Assembly: GCF_042684505.1 (NCBI RefSeq)
Contig: NZ_JBHULT010000006.1
Location: 955,096 to 1,019,095 of the forward strand
DNA length: 64,000 bases
Direction: 5' to 3'
Source: Salinimicrobium flavum
Lineage (GTDB): Bacteria; Bacteroidota; Bacteroidia; Flavobacteriales; Flavobacteriaceae
Shown one piece after another: positions 1-9,201 of the stretch. How positions within the stretch are numbered: position 1 is the stretch's first letter; each line of letters opens with the position of its first letter. Position numbers and translations under genes: made by a program. The notes under the pieces were generated by a model, which saw only the letters and a list, made by a program, of their open reading frames with translations, had not been told where the DNA came from and did not search any database.

Positions 1-466
1 CTGCATAAAGGGTGATCACATCTGCCGATTTATCGAAGATAAGATCGTATTTTCTTGCTTCTGCAATTTCCTGTACCGCGACAAATACCTGATCCTGAAT
101 AGGTTTTATCAGTTGTAATTTCTGGGTAATGAGGTCCCCCTGGGGCCCGAACCTTTTCTGCTGGTATTCAAGGATCTTTTCTTCCTCAAACCTAATTTCG
201 TCTTCACGTTCTTCAATGAGCTCACTGGTTAGAAGCGGTTTTTCATTGGCCAACTCCTGTTTCATCTTTTCAATCCTGCTAAGTTCGGTCTCCACTTCCT
301 TTTTCCATTGCTGGACCTTTCTCTCAAGTTGAGCAGAGGCTTCCTGATATTCAGGAACGTTCTGCAAGATGTATTCCATGTCTACATAACCAATTCTCAC
401 CGTTTGCTGTGCATTTGCGGTGAAACCGGCAAAAATTAGAGCGAGGGCTAAAATTGATCTTTTCAT
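1..466 (-). CDS. OmpH/Skp-family periplasmic chaperone, 3' end outside window
   Basis: This is the first 155 codons of a leftward gene whose end lies beyond the left edge. The start is an ATG at 464-466. A signal peptide of about 20 residues ends in a typical Ala-x-Ala-Gln site, followed by IGYVDMEYIL, the usual opening of the mature OmpH/Skp chain. The following region is very rich in Glu, Lys and Gln and should form the long coiled-coil tentacles that hold unfolded outer-membrane proteins in the periplasm. The gene starts 33 bp after the bamA stop, so it is very likely co-transcribed with bamA, whose substrates it would chaperone. Flavobacteria often carry two ompH copies in a row here; whether a second follows cannot be seen. 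Confidence 0.88.
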   Translation of the reverse strand, partial: MKRSILALALIFAGFTANAQQTVRIGYVDMEYILQNVPEYQEASAQLERKVQQWKKEVETELSRIEKMKQELANEKPLLTSELIEEREDEIRFEEEKILEYQQKRFGPQGDLITQKLQLIKPIQDQVFVAVQEIAEARKYDLIFDKSADVITLYA

Positions 467-499
467 AGTTACATAGCTATTAGAAAATACCGTGCCAAA

Positions 500-3169
500 T
501 TAAAACTGTTGTCCAATTATAAAGTGAGTTTCCCAACCGTTTTTCTTGGTCTCACCCGGAACAGGATCAAATCCATATCCAAAATCAATACCCAGTAATC
601 CAAATGCAGGCATAAATATTCGTAGTCCTGCACCCGCAGATCTGTTAACCTCGAACGGGTTAAAATTCCTGAACCCATCATAAGAGGCACCTGCTTCCAC
701 AAAGGTTAAAGCATATATAGATGCGGTTGGCTTAAGGGTAATTGGATACCTTAATTCAAGCGAGTATTTGTTATAAATTGTTGCTCCGTCATTATCTGAA
801 GCCCTGCTCATGCTGCCACGGTTCACCGGCACCAATGATTGGTTAGGATAACCTCTCATGGCTATGGCTTCCCTGCCATCAAGGCTGTAAGTTCCCATTC
901 CGTCACCTCCAAGGTAGAACCTTTCAAAAGGAGGAATTCCCCTATCATTATTATATGCTCCCAGGAATCCATATTCGGCATGAGCGCGCATTACTAATTT
1001 AGCAAATAAATTCTCATACCATGTTCCATTGAACTTTATTTTGTAGAATTCCAGCCACTTATACTTTTCCTGGTCAATCTTGGCCGGGTCTCCAATAGGC
1101 TCTTCGCCTGCTCTCAAAGGCCGGGTTGGCACCAGTTGACCCGCAGAGTTATATGCGCCCTGGGTAAGTACCCCGTCTTCATTTTCAAGCTGGAACTCTC
1201 TTTCTTTGTCCAGGTTTGCATAATCTACATCATTGAAAAGGGAATAAGGTGGTGTAAATTTTGCCAGTATTTCAAATTTCGAACCTCCCATAGGGAAGAT
1301 AGGATTGGTAAAGGTATTATCCCTGGTTAAACCTACAGTGTAGGAAAGGTTGTTGGAATATCCGTCTCCAAAAGTGAATAAACCGGTGTTGTAATTGCTA
1401 AGGTTGTAATGTTGAAAGGCAACGGCATGTGATAAGACAAAAAAGTCATCTGGCACCGTTAACCTTTTGGCAAGTCCAAGAGTTATCCCAGATATAGAGA
1501 ACTTACGATCCTTATCTGCTTTCCTGTTGCGGTAGTCATAAAAATATTGTTCTGTATGTTGTAATGAGAGAGAGAGTCTTCTAGGTTTAACTCCTCCCCA
1601 CCAGGGTTCAGAGAATGAAAGGCTGTAGGTTTGATAATATGTACTGGCTTGTGCCCGCAGGGAAAGGGTTTGTCCGTCTCCCATAGGTAATGGTTTATAA
1701 GCTTCCTTGTCAAACAGTCCTGCAAGAGAGAAGTTATTGAACGAAAGGCCAAGGGTTCCTACGAAACCACCTCCACCATAACCACCCTGAAGCTCTATCT
1801 GGCTGGCACCGGCTTCAACTACAGAGTATTCAAGGTCAAGTGTTCCGCTGTTGGGATCTACATTCTTGAAGTCAGGCTTCAGGTTTTCGGCATCAAAGAA
1901 TCCCAACTGCCCAAGTTCCCTAACCGTTCTTACTACGTCCTCTTTGCTGTATTTGTTTCCCGGTTTGGTCCTGATCTCCCGGTAGATCACGTGATCTTTC
2001 GTCTTGTCGTTACCTACTACCGAAATATCGTTAAAATAAGCCACTTTTCCTTCCCTTATCCTTATTTCAAAGTCAATAGTGTCATTGTAGACCTTTACTT
2101 CAACAGGGTTGATGTTGGAGAACAGGTAACCGGTGTTCTGGTATTTGTTGGTAAGGTCATTCGCATCGGGTTTGGTTTCATCGGCGATCTGTTTTTCCAA
2201 TAAAACCCCGTTATATACATCTCCCTTGCTTATTCCAAGGGTTCTCTGCAACTCAGCGTCTGAATATACGCTGTTCCCCACGAAATTTATATTTCCGAAG
2301 TAATATTGATTCCCTTCTTCGAGTTTAAGCCTAAGCGCCACGTCGTCTTCATCTCTTTTGATGAGCGTGTCTGAAACAATACGGGCATCACGGTAGCCTC
2401 TTTCCTTATAGGCGTCAAGGATATTCTCTTTATCTGTTTCGTAATCCTCAGGTATAAACTTTGACCTTTTCCAGAACCTAAAGAAGTTTTGTTCTTTGGT
2501 CTTTTTCATTTGACGTTTTAGGAATCCGTTTGAAAGTGCCTCGTTGCCTTCGAATTCAATATCTTCAATCTTCACTCTTTCCCCTTTGTCAATATTGACA
2601 ACCAGGTTCATTAAATTTGCGCCGGTCGTATCTTCGGCAGGAACGGCATTGATATAGACCTTTGTGTTGAGGTAACCGTCTTCCCTGTAATTGTTTTCAA
2701 TATAATTCTTAGTGGTGGTAAGGAGGTTCTCGGTGACCTTCGCACCTGGCGTGAGCTTATTTTCCTTGATCAATTCCTCCTGTTGTTTTTTCTTTACCCC
2801 CTGAATCTTTACGTCGGCCAGGGCAGGTACTTCCTGGATCTCCAGTTCAAGGTTGGCCGTGTCTCCTTCTATACTGGTCACATAAATGTTGATGTCGCTG
2901 AAAAGTCCCAGATCCCAGAGTTTTTTCAAAACTTTACTGATCCTGTCCCCGGGAATGTAAATCTTTTCACCTTTCTTTAATCCTGTAAAGGCAATCACGG
3001 TTTGCTCGTTATAAGAAACGGTACCCGTAACATTTATATCTCCTATGATGTATTCTTTGCCATTTGCAAGTGGCAGGTCCTGTGCTTGTGAATGGATGCT
3101 GTAAAAAAGGCAAAATGCCAGGAGTGCTATTATATTCTTTGTTGTAGATGCACTAACTAAGTTGCTCAC
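500..3169 (-). CDS. bamA: Outer membrane protein assembly factor BamA
   Basis: This is the central barrel of the machine that folds and inserts outer-membrane proteins. A signal peptide ending SIHSQAQ is followed by several POTRA repeats (for example the region around GDINVTGTVSYNE and later FVGNSVYSDAEL), and then a surface-antigen type beta-barrel in the last 400 or so residues, ending in the C-terminal Phe expected of a barrel signal. Length is about 889 residues, larger than the proteobacterial protein but usual for Bacteroidota. The start is uncertain: no ATG lies close to the signal peptide. I chose GTG at 3169, which lies inside the last codons of uppS; TTG at 3181 is nearly as good, and an ATG at 3283 would add an implausible N-terminal extension. 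Overlap with uppS suggests translational coupling. Confidence 0.93.
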   Translation of the reverse strand: MSNLVSASTTKNIIALLAFCLFYSIHSQAQDLPLANGKEYIIGDINVTGTVSYNEQTVIAFTGLKKGEKIYIPGDRISKVLKKLWDLGLFSDINIYVTSIEGDTANLELEIQEVPALADVKIQGVKKKQQEELIKENKLTPGAKVTENLLTTTKNYIENNYREDGYLNTKVYINAVPAEDTTGANLMNLVVNIDKGERVKIEDIEFEGNEALSNGFLKRQMKKTKEQNFFRFWKRSKFIPEDYETDKENILDAYKERGYRDARIVSDTLIKRDEDDVALRLKLEEGNQYYFGNINFVGNSVYSDAELQRTLGISKGDVYNGVLLEKQIADETKPDANDLTNKYQNTGYLFSNINPVEVKVYNDTIDFEIRIREGKVAYFNDISVVGNDKTKDHVIYREIRTKPGNKYSKEDVVRTVRELGQLGFFDAENLKPDFKNVDPNSGTLDLEYSVVEAGASQIELQGGYGGGGFVGTLGLSFNNFSLAGLFDKEAYKPLPMGDGQTLSLRAQASTYYQTYSLSFSEPWWGGVKPRRLSLSLQHTEQYFYDYRNRKADKDRKFSISGITLGLAKRLTVPDDFFVLSHAVAFQHYNLSNYNTGLFTFGDGYSNNLSYTVGLTRDNTFTNPIFPMGGSKFEILAKFTPPYSLFNDVDYANLDKEREFQLENEDGVLTQGAYNSAGQLVPTRPLRAGEEPIGDPAKIDQEKYKWLEFYKIKFNGTWYENLFAKLVMRAHAEYGFLGAYNNDRGIPPFERFYLGGDGMGTYSLDGREAIAMRGYPNQSLVPVNRGSMSRASDNDGATIYNKYSLELRYPITLKPTASIYALTFVEAGASYDGFRNFNPFEVNRSAGAGLRIFMPAFGLLGIDFGYGFDPVPGETKKNGWETHFIIGQQF

Positions 3170-3893
3170 TTGTTTTTCCAAATCTTCGTTCTCTGTTTTG
3201 ATAATTATAAATGGCCTCAAAAAGATCCTCCTTACGGAAATCCGGCCATAGTATTTCTGAAAAATATAACTCTGCATAAGCAATTTGCCATAAAAGGAAG
3301 TTGCTAATGCGCTGTTCCCCGCTGGTCCTGATCAAAAGATCTACATCGGGTAAATTTCGGGTGTAAAGATGCTCATTTATAACCGATTCATCAATAGCTT
3401 TCGAGGAAATCTCGTCGTTTTTGACTTTTTCGGCAATTTCTTTTATTGCATGGGTAAGTTCTTCCCTTGAACCATAGCTTAAAGCGAGTGTAAGCGTCAT
3501 GCGGTTATTGCCGCTGGTTTTTTTGATCACTTCTTCAAGTTCCCTATTTGCTTTTGCAGGTAAATTTTCGAGACAACCTATGGCATTCAGCTTAATGTCA
3601 TTGTCCTGAAGAGTTTTGATCTCCTTTTTAAGCGAGGAGACCAATAGCTTCATAAGGGTGTCAACTTCACGCTTGGGTCGGTTCCAGTTCTCTGTGGAAA
3701 ATGCATATAAAGTAAGGTTTTTGATACCTGTTTCACTGCTGGCCTCCACCACCTCGCGTACGGCTTTTGTGCCCTTTTCATGCCCCATTGCACGAACCAA
3801 TCCCTGCTTTTTGGCCCACCTGCCGTTGCCATCCATGATGATGGCTATGTGTTGCGGTAATTTTTCGGGATCGATCTTTTCTTTAAAATTCAT
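3153..3893 (-). CDS. uppS: Isoprenyl transferase / undecaprenyl diphosphate synthase
   Basis: The enzyme chains isopentenyl diphosphate units onto farnesyl diphosphate to make the C55 lipid carrier for peptidoglycan and surface sugars. It shows the family signature HIAIIMDGNGRWAK near residue 16, with the catalytic Asp at residue 21, then LYAFSTENWNRP, and the C-terminal RTSGEQRISNFLLWQ and YAELYF blocks that bind the homoallylic substrate. Length of 246 residues is normal. It begins 1 bp after the DUF6089 gene and its 3' end overlaps the probable bamA start, so lipid carrier supply and outer-membrane assembly are made from one transcript. Confidence 0.96.
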   Translation of the reverse strand: MNFKEKIDPEKLPQHIAIIMDGNGRWAKKQGLVRAMGHEKGTKAVREVVEASSETGIKNLTLYAFSTENWNRPKREVDTLMKLLVSSLKKEIKTLQDNDIKLNAIGCLENLPAKANRELEEVIKKTSGNNRMTLTLALSYGSREELTHAIKEIAEKVKNDEISSKAIDESVINEHLYTRNLPDVDLLIRTSGEQRISNFLLWQIAYAELYFSEILWPDFRKEDLFEAIYNYQNRERRFGKTSEQLS

Positions 3894-3894
3894 A

Positions 3895-4611
3895 TTAGTA
3901 TTTGTTGAAGCAGTCAGCTCCTCTTCCGAAGTTGAAAGTTAGGTAGATGCCGGTAAATACATACCAGTCTGTGGTGTTGGAATTCCCGAAGTTCCAACGG
4001 TTGTATTCTCCGTTTACTTCTGAAGGCTGACTACCGTCCAGGTTATCTGTAAACGTATAACGGGCGCCTATCTCAATGCCGCCGGCCATAAAATTGGTCA
4101 GGGTTTGTTTATAGCCCATCACTAAAGGGACGGAAAATTCCCAGTTATTGCCTGCCTCCTCCAATTCGTTGTTGGCAGGGTTCGTATACGCCCTGTTGCG
4201 CAGCATAAAATGCTTGGCGTGATAATAATTGATGCCGGTATAGAGATATGGGGTAGACTGGTAGGTATTCGCGTGCAGATCCCATTCCCAAAAAGTGAAT
4301 TCAAGGCCAAGGGAAGCTTCGGCTATGGTATTGGAAAAGGAATACCCCCTTTGTTGCCGGCGGGTGTCGTGAGAGTTTGCGTCATCAGCCTCAATCTCTG
4401 CGTAAAGCAGTGATAGCCTGAAGGCATGCCTGTCACTTCGGTTCCATTTTACCAGCCCGCCAAAGACGAGATTACTGGGCCTTATATAGGTAGAGTTGCC
4501 CACGTCCCCTATGTAATTCGCGCCTCCTATAAAAGGGCCAATCTCAAAATTCTGGGAATATGCCTGGTTGCCAAAAAAGAACATAAGGACCATAACAACT
4601 ATATACCTCAT
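3895..4611 (-). CDS. DUF6089 family outer-membrane beta-barrel protein
   Basis: A 238-residue secreted protein with a signal peptide ending NQAYSQ and then alternating hydrophobic and polar stretches with many aromatic residues, as in a small outer-membrane barrel. The opening of the mature chain (FEIGPFIGGANYIGDVG) and the ending GRGADCFNKY match what I know of DUF6089, a Bacteroidota family typically encoded just ahead of uppS and bamA. A Bacteroidota-type promoter lies directly upstream, so this looks like the first gene of the transcript DUF6089-uppS-bamA-ompH. Its function is unknown to me; the position suggests a structural or accessory role in the outer membrane. Confidence 0.85.
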   Translation of the reverse strand: MRYIVVMVLMFFFGNQAYSQNFEIGPFIGGANYIGDVGNSTYIRPSNLVFGGLVKWNRSDRHAFRLSLLYAEIEADDANSHDTRRQQRGYSFSNTIAEASLGLEFTFWEWDLHANTYQSTPYLYTGINYYHAKHFMLRNRAYTNPANNELEEAGNNWEFSVPLVMGYKQTLTNFMAGGIEIGARYTFTDNLDGSQPSEVNGEYNRWNFGNSNTTDWYVFTGIYLTFNFGRGADCFNKY

Positions 4612-4628
4612 AGGTTTTCAAAAGTTTG

Positions 4629-4658
4629 CAAATATAACAATAATGTTTGCTCCACAAT
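4629..4658 (-). promoter_or_regulatory. Bacteroidota-type promoter of the DUF6089-uppS-bamA-ompH operon
   Basis: Read on the minus strand, TTG (4657-4655) is followed after 18 bp by TATATTTG (4636-4629), fitting the Bacteroidota consensus TTG, about 19 bp, TAnnTTTG. Transcription would start near 4623, leaving a leader of only about 11 bases before the ATG at 4611. Confidence 0.6.
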
Positions 4659-4711
4659 AATTTGAGCGGATTTGTACTTAAGCATTAACAACTTTCAGAG
4701 GTTTTTATTGT

Positions 4712-5596
4712 TCAATTGCGCTTGTCTTCTCCCCATAAGAGTTTTTTCCGAAGGGTCTTTAAAAAGGTGTCTCCGGTGAATTGTATCATTTTAATTTTGA
4801 AAGGGGCTTTCTCTATGGTAACCGTCGTATTTTTCTTTAGGGTAGCGATACGGGAGTCCATAGAGACCAGGTATTCATCTTCTCTTCCAGAGACCTTTAA
4901 AGTGATCTTTGTATTGTCTTTAATGATCAAAGGGCGGGCATTCAAATTATGGGGTGCAATAGGGGTAATGGCCAGGGCTTTAGTCGCGGGGGTGATCACC
5001 GGGCCTCCGCAGCTAAGGGAATATCCGGTAGAACCCGTAGGGGTTGAAATGATAAGGCCATCTGCCCAATACGCCGTGAGGTATTCTTCATCAAGCCAGG
5101 TTTCAATGGTGATCATGGAGGTGGTGTTCTTCCTGCTTACCGCGATCTCGTTAAGAGCATAATTACTGTCGCAGAGGTCTTTATCTTCAGGCTCTGTCCT
5201 CATGCACAAAAGTGTTCTTTCAGAAATGGTGTATTCTTTTTTGATGAGCCTGGCAATGGTGCCGCGAATGTTCTCCTTATTTACCGTGGCAAGAAAACCA
5301 AGGCGGCCGGTATTTATACCCATTACCGGGATGTTGAGGTCCTTGATATAATTTATCGCCTTTAAAATGGTTCCGTCACCACCCACGCTCATAAACACAT
5401 CATAGGAGTCATCCAGTTTTGTAAAGGTCTTGATGTGGCTAAAGCCTTTTTCGATGCTTTGATTTTGTTCGATCAGCTTCAGGAACTCCTCTTCAATAAC
5501 GATCTCAATTTCTTCATGATCGAGTACATTGAGCAGTTCTTCAATATAGACACTGGAATTGACATGATAGAATTGACCATAGATACCTATCTTCAT
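4712..5596 (-). CDS. nadK: NAD kinase
   Basis: It phosphorylates NAD to NADP in the cytoplasm. The 294-residue protein carries the diagnostic GGDGT loop at residues 72-76, the LNE motif that follows the central domain, and the strongly conserved STPTGSTGYSLSCGGP stretch. These together define the NAD kinase fold and its active site. The upstream CBS gene ends 2 bp before this start codon, so the two are co-transcribed; about 100 bp then separate nadK from the DUF6089 gene, which has its own promoter. Confidence 0.96.
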   Translation of the reverse strand: MKIGIYGQFYHVNSSVYIEELLNVLDHEEIEIVIEEEFLKLIEQNQSIEKGFSHIKTFTKLDDSYDVFMSVGGDGTILKAINYIKDLNIPVMGINTGRLGFLATVNKENIRGTIARLIKKEYTISERTLLCMRTEPEDKDLCDSNYALNEIAVSRKNTTSMITIETWLDEEYLTAYWADGLIISTPTGSTGYSLSCGGPVITPATKALAITPIAPHNLNARPLIIKDNTKITLKVSGREDEYLVSMDSRIATLKKNTTVTIEKAPFKIKMIQFTGDTFLKTLRKKLLWGEDKRN

Positions 5597-5598
5597 GT

Positions 5599-6255
5599 TT
5601 AAATATTTAGGTATTTATCCAGGTATCTGGAGCGGTCCTTTAAATCAGCAGAGTATGAATCTTCCTGGTGGGAGGATATTACTTTGTATCCATATCTGCG
5701 GAAGGTTTGAAGCAAGGTATTAATAGGGGTAATTCCGGTTTTAACGGTTATCTGCGCAAGATCGTCCTCAATATTCGAAAGAAATGCACCTAATACGTGA
5801 GCTCCGTTAGATTCCACGATCTGGCAGATCTCACTGAAGGAGTAGTCCTTATAGCCCTTTTCCACGATCAATATCCCACCGGGGTTATTCAGAAAAGGGG
5901 TTTCAGTGAAAAGGTTCATGATGTCATGCAATTCAACATATCCAAGGTATTTATTCTCTTCATCAAGTACCGGAATTATATTACACTGGTTCCTGGAAAA
6001 AGCATGGAGTACATCCAGCCAGTTGTCGCTCTCCCGGGCAAAAAACCCCTCAAGGGCATAGTGGTAGTGTTCAACGGTTTTCGAGGCATCAAAGGAATGA
6101 ATATCATTTTCAGACATACTCCCCACATAAATTCCCTTGTTTTGCACCGGTATATGGGTGTAGCTCACCTGGTCTAAAATAGACTGCAGGTCCCCGATTT
6201 TCGAGGTAGTCTCCGGGATTTCAATCTCATTAATAATATACGGCTGTATGTTCAT
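5599..6255 (-). CDS. CBS-domain protein (AcuB-like)
   Basis: A 218-residue soluble protein built from a CBS pair in the first 130 residues (see IPVQNKGIYVGSMSENDI and IIPVLDEENKYLGYVELHDI) followed by an ACT-like C-terminal part with LIVEKGYKDYSFSEICQIVE. CBS pairs sense adenine nucleotides; AcuB-like proteins combine CBS and ACT-type modules. The ligand here is not known. I prefer the ATG at 6255, giving MNIQPYIIN, over an upstream ATG that would add seven poorly conserved residues. It lies 2 bp ahead of nadK, which makes a nucleotide-sensing role plausible, and is divergent from pdxJ. Confidence 0.8.
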   Translation of the reverse strand: MNIQPYIINEIEIPETTSKIGDLQSILDQVSYTHIPVQNKGIYVGSMSENDIHSFDASKTVEHYHYALEGFFARESDNWLDVLHAFSRNQCNIIPVLDEENKYLGYVELHDIMNLFTETPFLNNPGGILIVEKGYKDYSFSEICQIVESNGAHVLGAFLSNIEDDLAQITVKTGITPINTLLQTFRRYGYKVISSHQEDSYSADLKDRSRYLDKYLNI

Positions 6256-6343
6256 AACGCCTCGATTTTTCTGCAAATTAATTAAAATAAAGTACTTTTT
6301 TGCCTATTCAACTTTGTATTTTTGTTTGAAATAACTGCGAAAA

Positions 6344-7060
6344 ATGACCAAGTTAAGTGTAAATATAAACAAGATCGCGACCCTTAGAAACTCCCGGGGA
6401 GGCGACGTTCCCAACGTGGTGCAGGTGGCTAAAGACGTACAAAGGTTTGGGGGAGAAGGCATCACCGTACACCCAAGGCCCGATGAGCGGCATATCAGGT
6501 ACCAGGACGTTTTTGATCTTAGACCCATTGTTTATACTGAATTCAATATTGAAGGGAACCCCATAAAACAATTCGTAGACCTGGTACTTAGGGCAAAACC
6601 CGAGCAGGTCACCCTTGTCCCCGATGCTGAAGATGCCATTACCTCGAATGCCGGTTGGGACACGATCAAACACCGGGATTTCCTGCAAGAGATCATCGCT
6701 GAGTTCAAAAATAACAGTATTCGCACCTCCATTTTCGTCGATCCTGACCCAAAGATGATTGAAGGAGCGGTAAAAACCGGAACTGACAGGATCGAACTTT
6801 ATACCGAGGAATTCGCCACTCAGTATGCTAAAGGTAATAAGGCTGCTGTCGAACCTTATACCCGTTGTGCAGAGATCGCCGGGGAACTTGGACTGGGAAT
6901 TAATGCCGGCCACGACCTTTCTCTGCAAAACATCAGGTTCTTTAAAGAAAATATTCCCGGATTACTGGAGGTTTCCATAGGACATGCCCTTATTGCGGAA
7001 TCTATCTACATGGGACTTGAAAATGTGATTGGCCAATATCTAAAACTTCTGAAAGATTAA
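6344..7060 (+). CDS. pdxJ: Pyridoxine 5'-phosphate synthase
   Basis: It condenses 1-deoxy-D-xylulose 5-phosphate with 3-amino-1-hydroxyacetone phosphate to make pyridoxine 5'-phosphate, the last step of the DXP-dependent vitamin B6 pathway. The 238-residue protein is a TIM barrel with the recognisable blocks LSVNINKIATLRNSRGG, GGEGITVHPRPDERHI, VTLVPD and GINAGHDLS. A TATTTTTG -10-like box lies at 6317-6324. The stop codon overlaps the start of the next gene (TAATG), so the hydrolase is translationally coupled to it. Confidence 0.97.
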   Translation: MTKLSVNINKIATLRNSRGGDVPNVVQVAKDVQRFGGEGITVHPRPDERHIRYQDVFDLRPIVYTEFNIEGNPIKQFVDLVLRAKPEQVTLVPDAEDAITSNAGWDTIKHRDFLQEIIAEFKNNSIRTSIFVDPDPKMIEGAVKTGTDRIELYTEEFATQYAKGNKAAVEPYTRCAEIAGELGLGINAGHDLSLQNIRFFKENIPGLLEVSIGHALIAESIYMGLENVIGQYLKLLKD

Positions 7061-7821
7061 TGAAATTACATGCTACTGTTTTAGGAGAAGGAAAACCCAT
7101 TTTGATCCTGCATGGATTCCTGGGAATGAGCGACAACTGGAAAACCGTTGGAAAGGAATTGGCCGGTGCGGGTTATGAAGTACATTTGATCGACCAGCGA
7201 AACCATGGTAGAAGTCCTCACAGTGAAGAGTTCAATTATCTGGTTATGGCCCGTGACCTAAAAGAATATATAGATTCCCACTCGCTGGCGAACTGTATCC
7301 TTCTTGGGCATTCTATGGGTGGAAAAACAGCTATGACCGCTGCGGCCCTTTTTCCTCATATCCTGGATAAACTTATCGTTGTAGATATCGCTCCCAAATA
7401 TTACGCCCCACACCACCAGCAGATCCTTGAAGGATTGCAGGCGATAGAAGAGGCCAGTCTTTCTTCAAGGGGTGAGGCAGAAGACCTGCTCGCAGAATAT
7501 GTAAAAGAGGAGGGTATTCGCCTTTTTCTCCTGAAAAACCTTTACTGGAAAACAAAAACCAGATTGGCACTTAGGTTAAACCTGGAGGCATTAATTAAAA
7601 ACATTGAGGAAGTAGGCCAGGCCCTGGATCCCGATGCTGTATATAACAAACCCACCTTATTTATTCGGGGTGAAAGATCTGATTACATAACCGTGGAGGA
7701 TGAACGGCTAATTGAAAAACATTTTCCGGAAGCTGAAGTAGTCACTATTCCTAAATCAGGGCACTGGGTACACGCTGAGAATAAAAAGGCCTTTTTACAG
7801 GCCGTAATGAATTTCCTGTAA
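7060..7821 (+). CDS. Alpha/beta-fold hydrolase (YbfF-like esterase)
   Basis: A 253-residue cytoplasmic hydrolase without a signal peptide. It has the oxyanion-hole HGFLG motif near residue 18, the nucleophile elbow GHSMGG with Ser85, a late Asp in the region FIRGERSDYI, and the catalytic His in KSGHWVHAE near the C-terminus. The DQRNHGRSPH stretch is typical of the YbfF/epoxide-hydrolase-like acyl esterases. The substrate is unknown. The start codon overlaps the pdxJ stop, suggesting co-regulation, but no role in vitamin B6 synthesis can be concluded from this. Confidence 0.88.
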   Translation: MKLHATVLGEGKPILILHGFLGMSDNWKTVGKELAGAGYEVHLIDQRNHGRSPHSEEFNYLVMARDLKEYIDSHSLANCILLGHSMGGKTAMTAAALFPHILDKLIVVDIAPKYYAPHHQQILEGLQAIEEASLSSRGEAEDLLAEYVKEEGIRLFLLKNLYWKTKTRLALRLNLEALIKNIEEVGQALDPDAVYNKPTLFIRGERSDYITVEDERLIEKHFPEAEVVTIPKSGHWVHAENKKAFLQAVMNFL

Positions 7822-7868
7822 TCATTTTATCTTTTTATTGTGCACGCATAATAAAATGACAGTTATTC

Positions 7869-7898
7869 TTGCATTATATCTATTTTGTGCTATTTTTG
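7869..7898 (+). promoter_or_regulatory. Bacteroidota-type promoter upstream of the OmpP1-like gene
   Basis: TTG at 7869-7871 and TATTTTTG at 7891-7898 are separated by 19 bp, an exact match to the Bacteroidota promoter spacing. It would start a transcript near 7905, about 30 bases ahead of the ATG at 7937. Confidence 0.6.
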
Positions 7899-7936
7899 AA
7901 CCAATGATCCGAATATTTTAATCTTTAATCCTAATT

Positions 7937-9184
7937 ATGAGAAAACTTTTATTCTTGATGGTGTTTGCACTGGCAAGCGCCGTAACCTATGCCGGCGGTT
8001 ATCGGGTAAGTGTCCAGGGGCAGCGTGCGCTTGCCATGGGGCACACCGGGGTTGCCGTTGTTAACAGTGCCGAACTGGGCTTCTTTAACCCTGCGGGACT
8101 GGTATATCTTGAAGATCAACTTACTATTTCTGCCGGGGTGAGCGCCGTTTTTTCTGACGTGGCCTGGCAAAATGAAGATACCGGGCAGATCCACCGTACA
8201 GATAATCCTGCAGGAACCCCATTCTATTTCAATGCAGCCTATAAACTTAAAGACTGGATGTCCCTGGGCCTAAGTATCTACACTCCTTATGGTAGCACCG
8301 TTAAGTGGGAGGATGACTGGGCCGGTTCTCACCTGGTGAATAATATTGAACTTCAGGCGATCTATATTCAGCCTTTGGTTTCTTTCAAAGTTGCCAATTT
8401 CCTGAGCATCGGGGGTGGGCCAATCTTCGTGACAGGATCTGTTAACTTTAATCGTAACCTTACCCGTACCCTTACCGATACTGAAGGGAACCGTTCTAAT
8501 GTTACCATTGATGCCTCGGGTGTTAATGAGTGGGGTTGGTCTGTAGGGGCTATGTTCACGGCTACTGAAGATCTTCGTGTTGGAGTGAACTATCGTTCTG
8601 AGATCATTATGAATGCTGAAGGCGGGGATGCAGATTTCGAAAATGTTCCCAACTCCCCTCTTTTGCCATACAGCGATACTTCATTTAGCGCCGAGTTGCC
8701 TTTGCCGGCCGAACTTACTGTAGGATTGTCCTACCAGTTCAATGATAAATGGCTTTTTGCTTTTGATTTCAACCGCACTTTCTGGGAAGTGTATGAATCT
8801 TTGGATATCAGATTTGCTAACGGAACCGTTTCAAAAAATGCCCGCAACTATGAAGACTCCAATACCTGGAGATTTGGGGCTCAGTATAACGCTACCGATA
8901 AACTGGTGCTTCGTGCCGGATATTACTTAGACGAATCCCCCGTGCAACCCGGATATTTCGCACCCGAAACTCCGCGAAATGATTCTATGGGCTTCACCGC
9001 AGGTCTGTCTCTTGATGTGACTTCAAGACTCGCAATTGACGCTTCTTTTGCCTATATAAGATTTGATGAGATTGATGCTTCTTATGATCATTACGTTGAT
9101 GAGAATGGACAAAATGTACCTTTTGGAGGTACCTATAAATCTGTGGCCTTTATTCCCGGACTAGGGGTGACTTACAAACTTTAA
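7937..9184 (+). CDS. OmpP1/FadL-family outer-membrane transport protein
   Basis: A 415-residue protein with a signal peptide ending AVTYAGG and a mature chain starting YRVSVQGQRALAMGHTG, followed by the family hallmark FFNPAGL near residue 50. The rest alternates in the beta-barrel manner and ends in a short hydrophobic strand GLGVTYKL. FadL-type channels carry hydrophobic compounds such as long-chain fatty acids across the outer membrane through a lateral opening. The GDSL lipoprotein gene starts 17 bp downstream, so a lipid released by that enzyme could be the transported cargo; this pairing is an inference. Confidence 0.9.
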   Translation: MRKLLFLMVFALASAVTYAGGYRVSVQGQRALAMGHTGVAVVNSAELGFFNPAGLVYLEDQLTISAGVSAVFSDVAWQNEDTGQIHRTDNPAGTPFYFNAAYKLKDWMSLGLSIYTPYGSTVKWEDDWAGSHLVNNIELQAIYIQPLVSFKVANFLSIGGGPIFVTGSVNFNRNLTRTLTDTEGNRSNVTIDASGVNEWGWSVGAMFTATEDLRVGVNYRSEIIMNAEGGDADFENVPNSPLLPYSDTSFSAELPLPAELTVGLSYQFNDKWLFAFDFNRTFWEVYESLDIRFANGTVSKNARNYEDSNTWRFGAQYNATDKLVLRAGYYLDESPVQPGYFAPETPRNDSMGFTAGLSLDVTSRLAIDASFAYIRFDEIDASYDHYVDENGQNVPFGGTYKSVAFIPGLGVTYKL

Positions 9185-9201
9185 TAAAAAGATCCTATAC
9201 A

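Noticed and set aside
6353..6928. Antisense reading frame of 191 codons over pdxJ
   Set aside because: It lies opposite a well-supported gene and shows no domain or signal peptide.
7823..7859. Inverted repeat TCATTTTAT/ATAAAATGA after the hydrolase gene as a terminator
   Set aside because: The stem is AT-rich with a loop of about 20 bases and no T run, so termination is not convincing.
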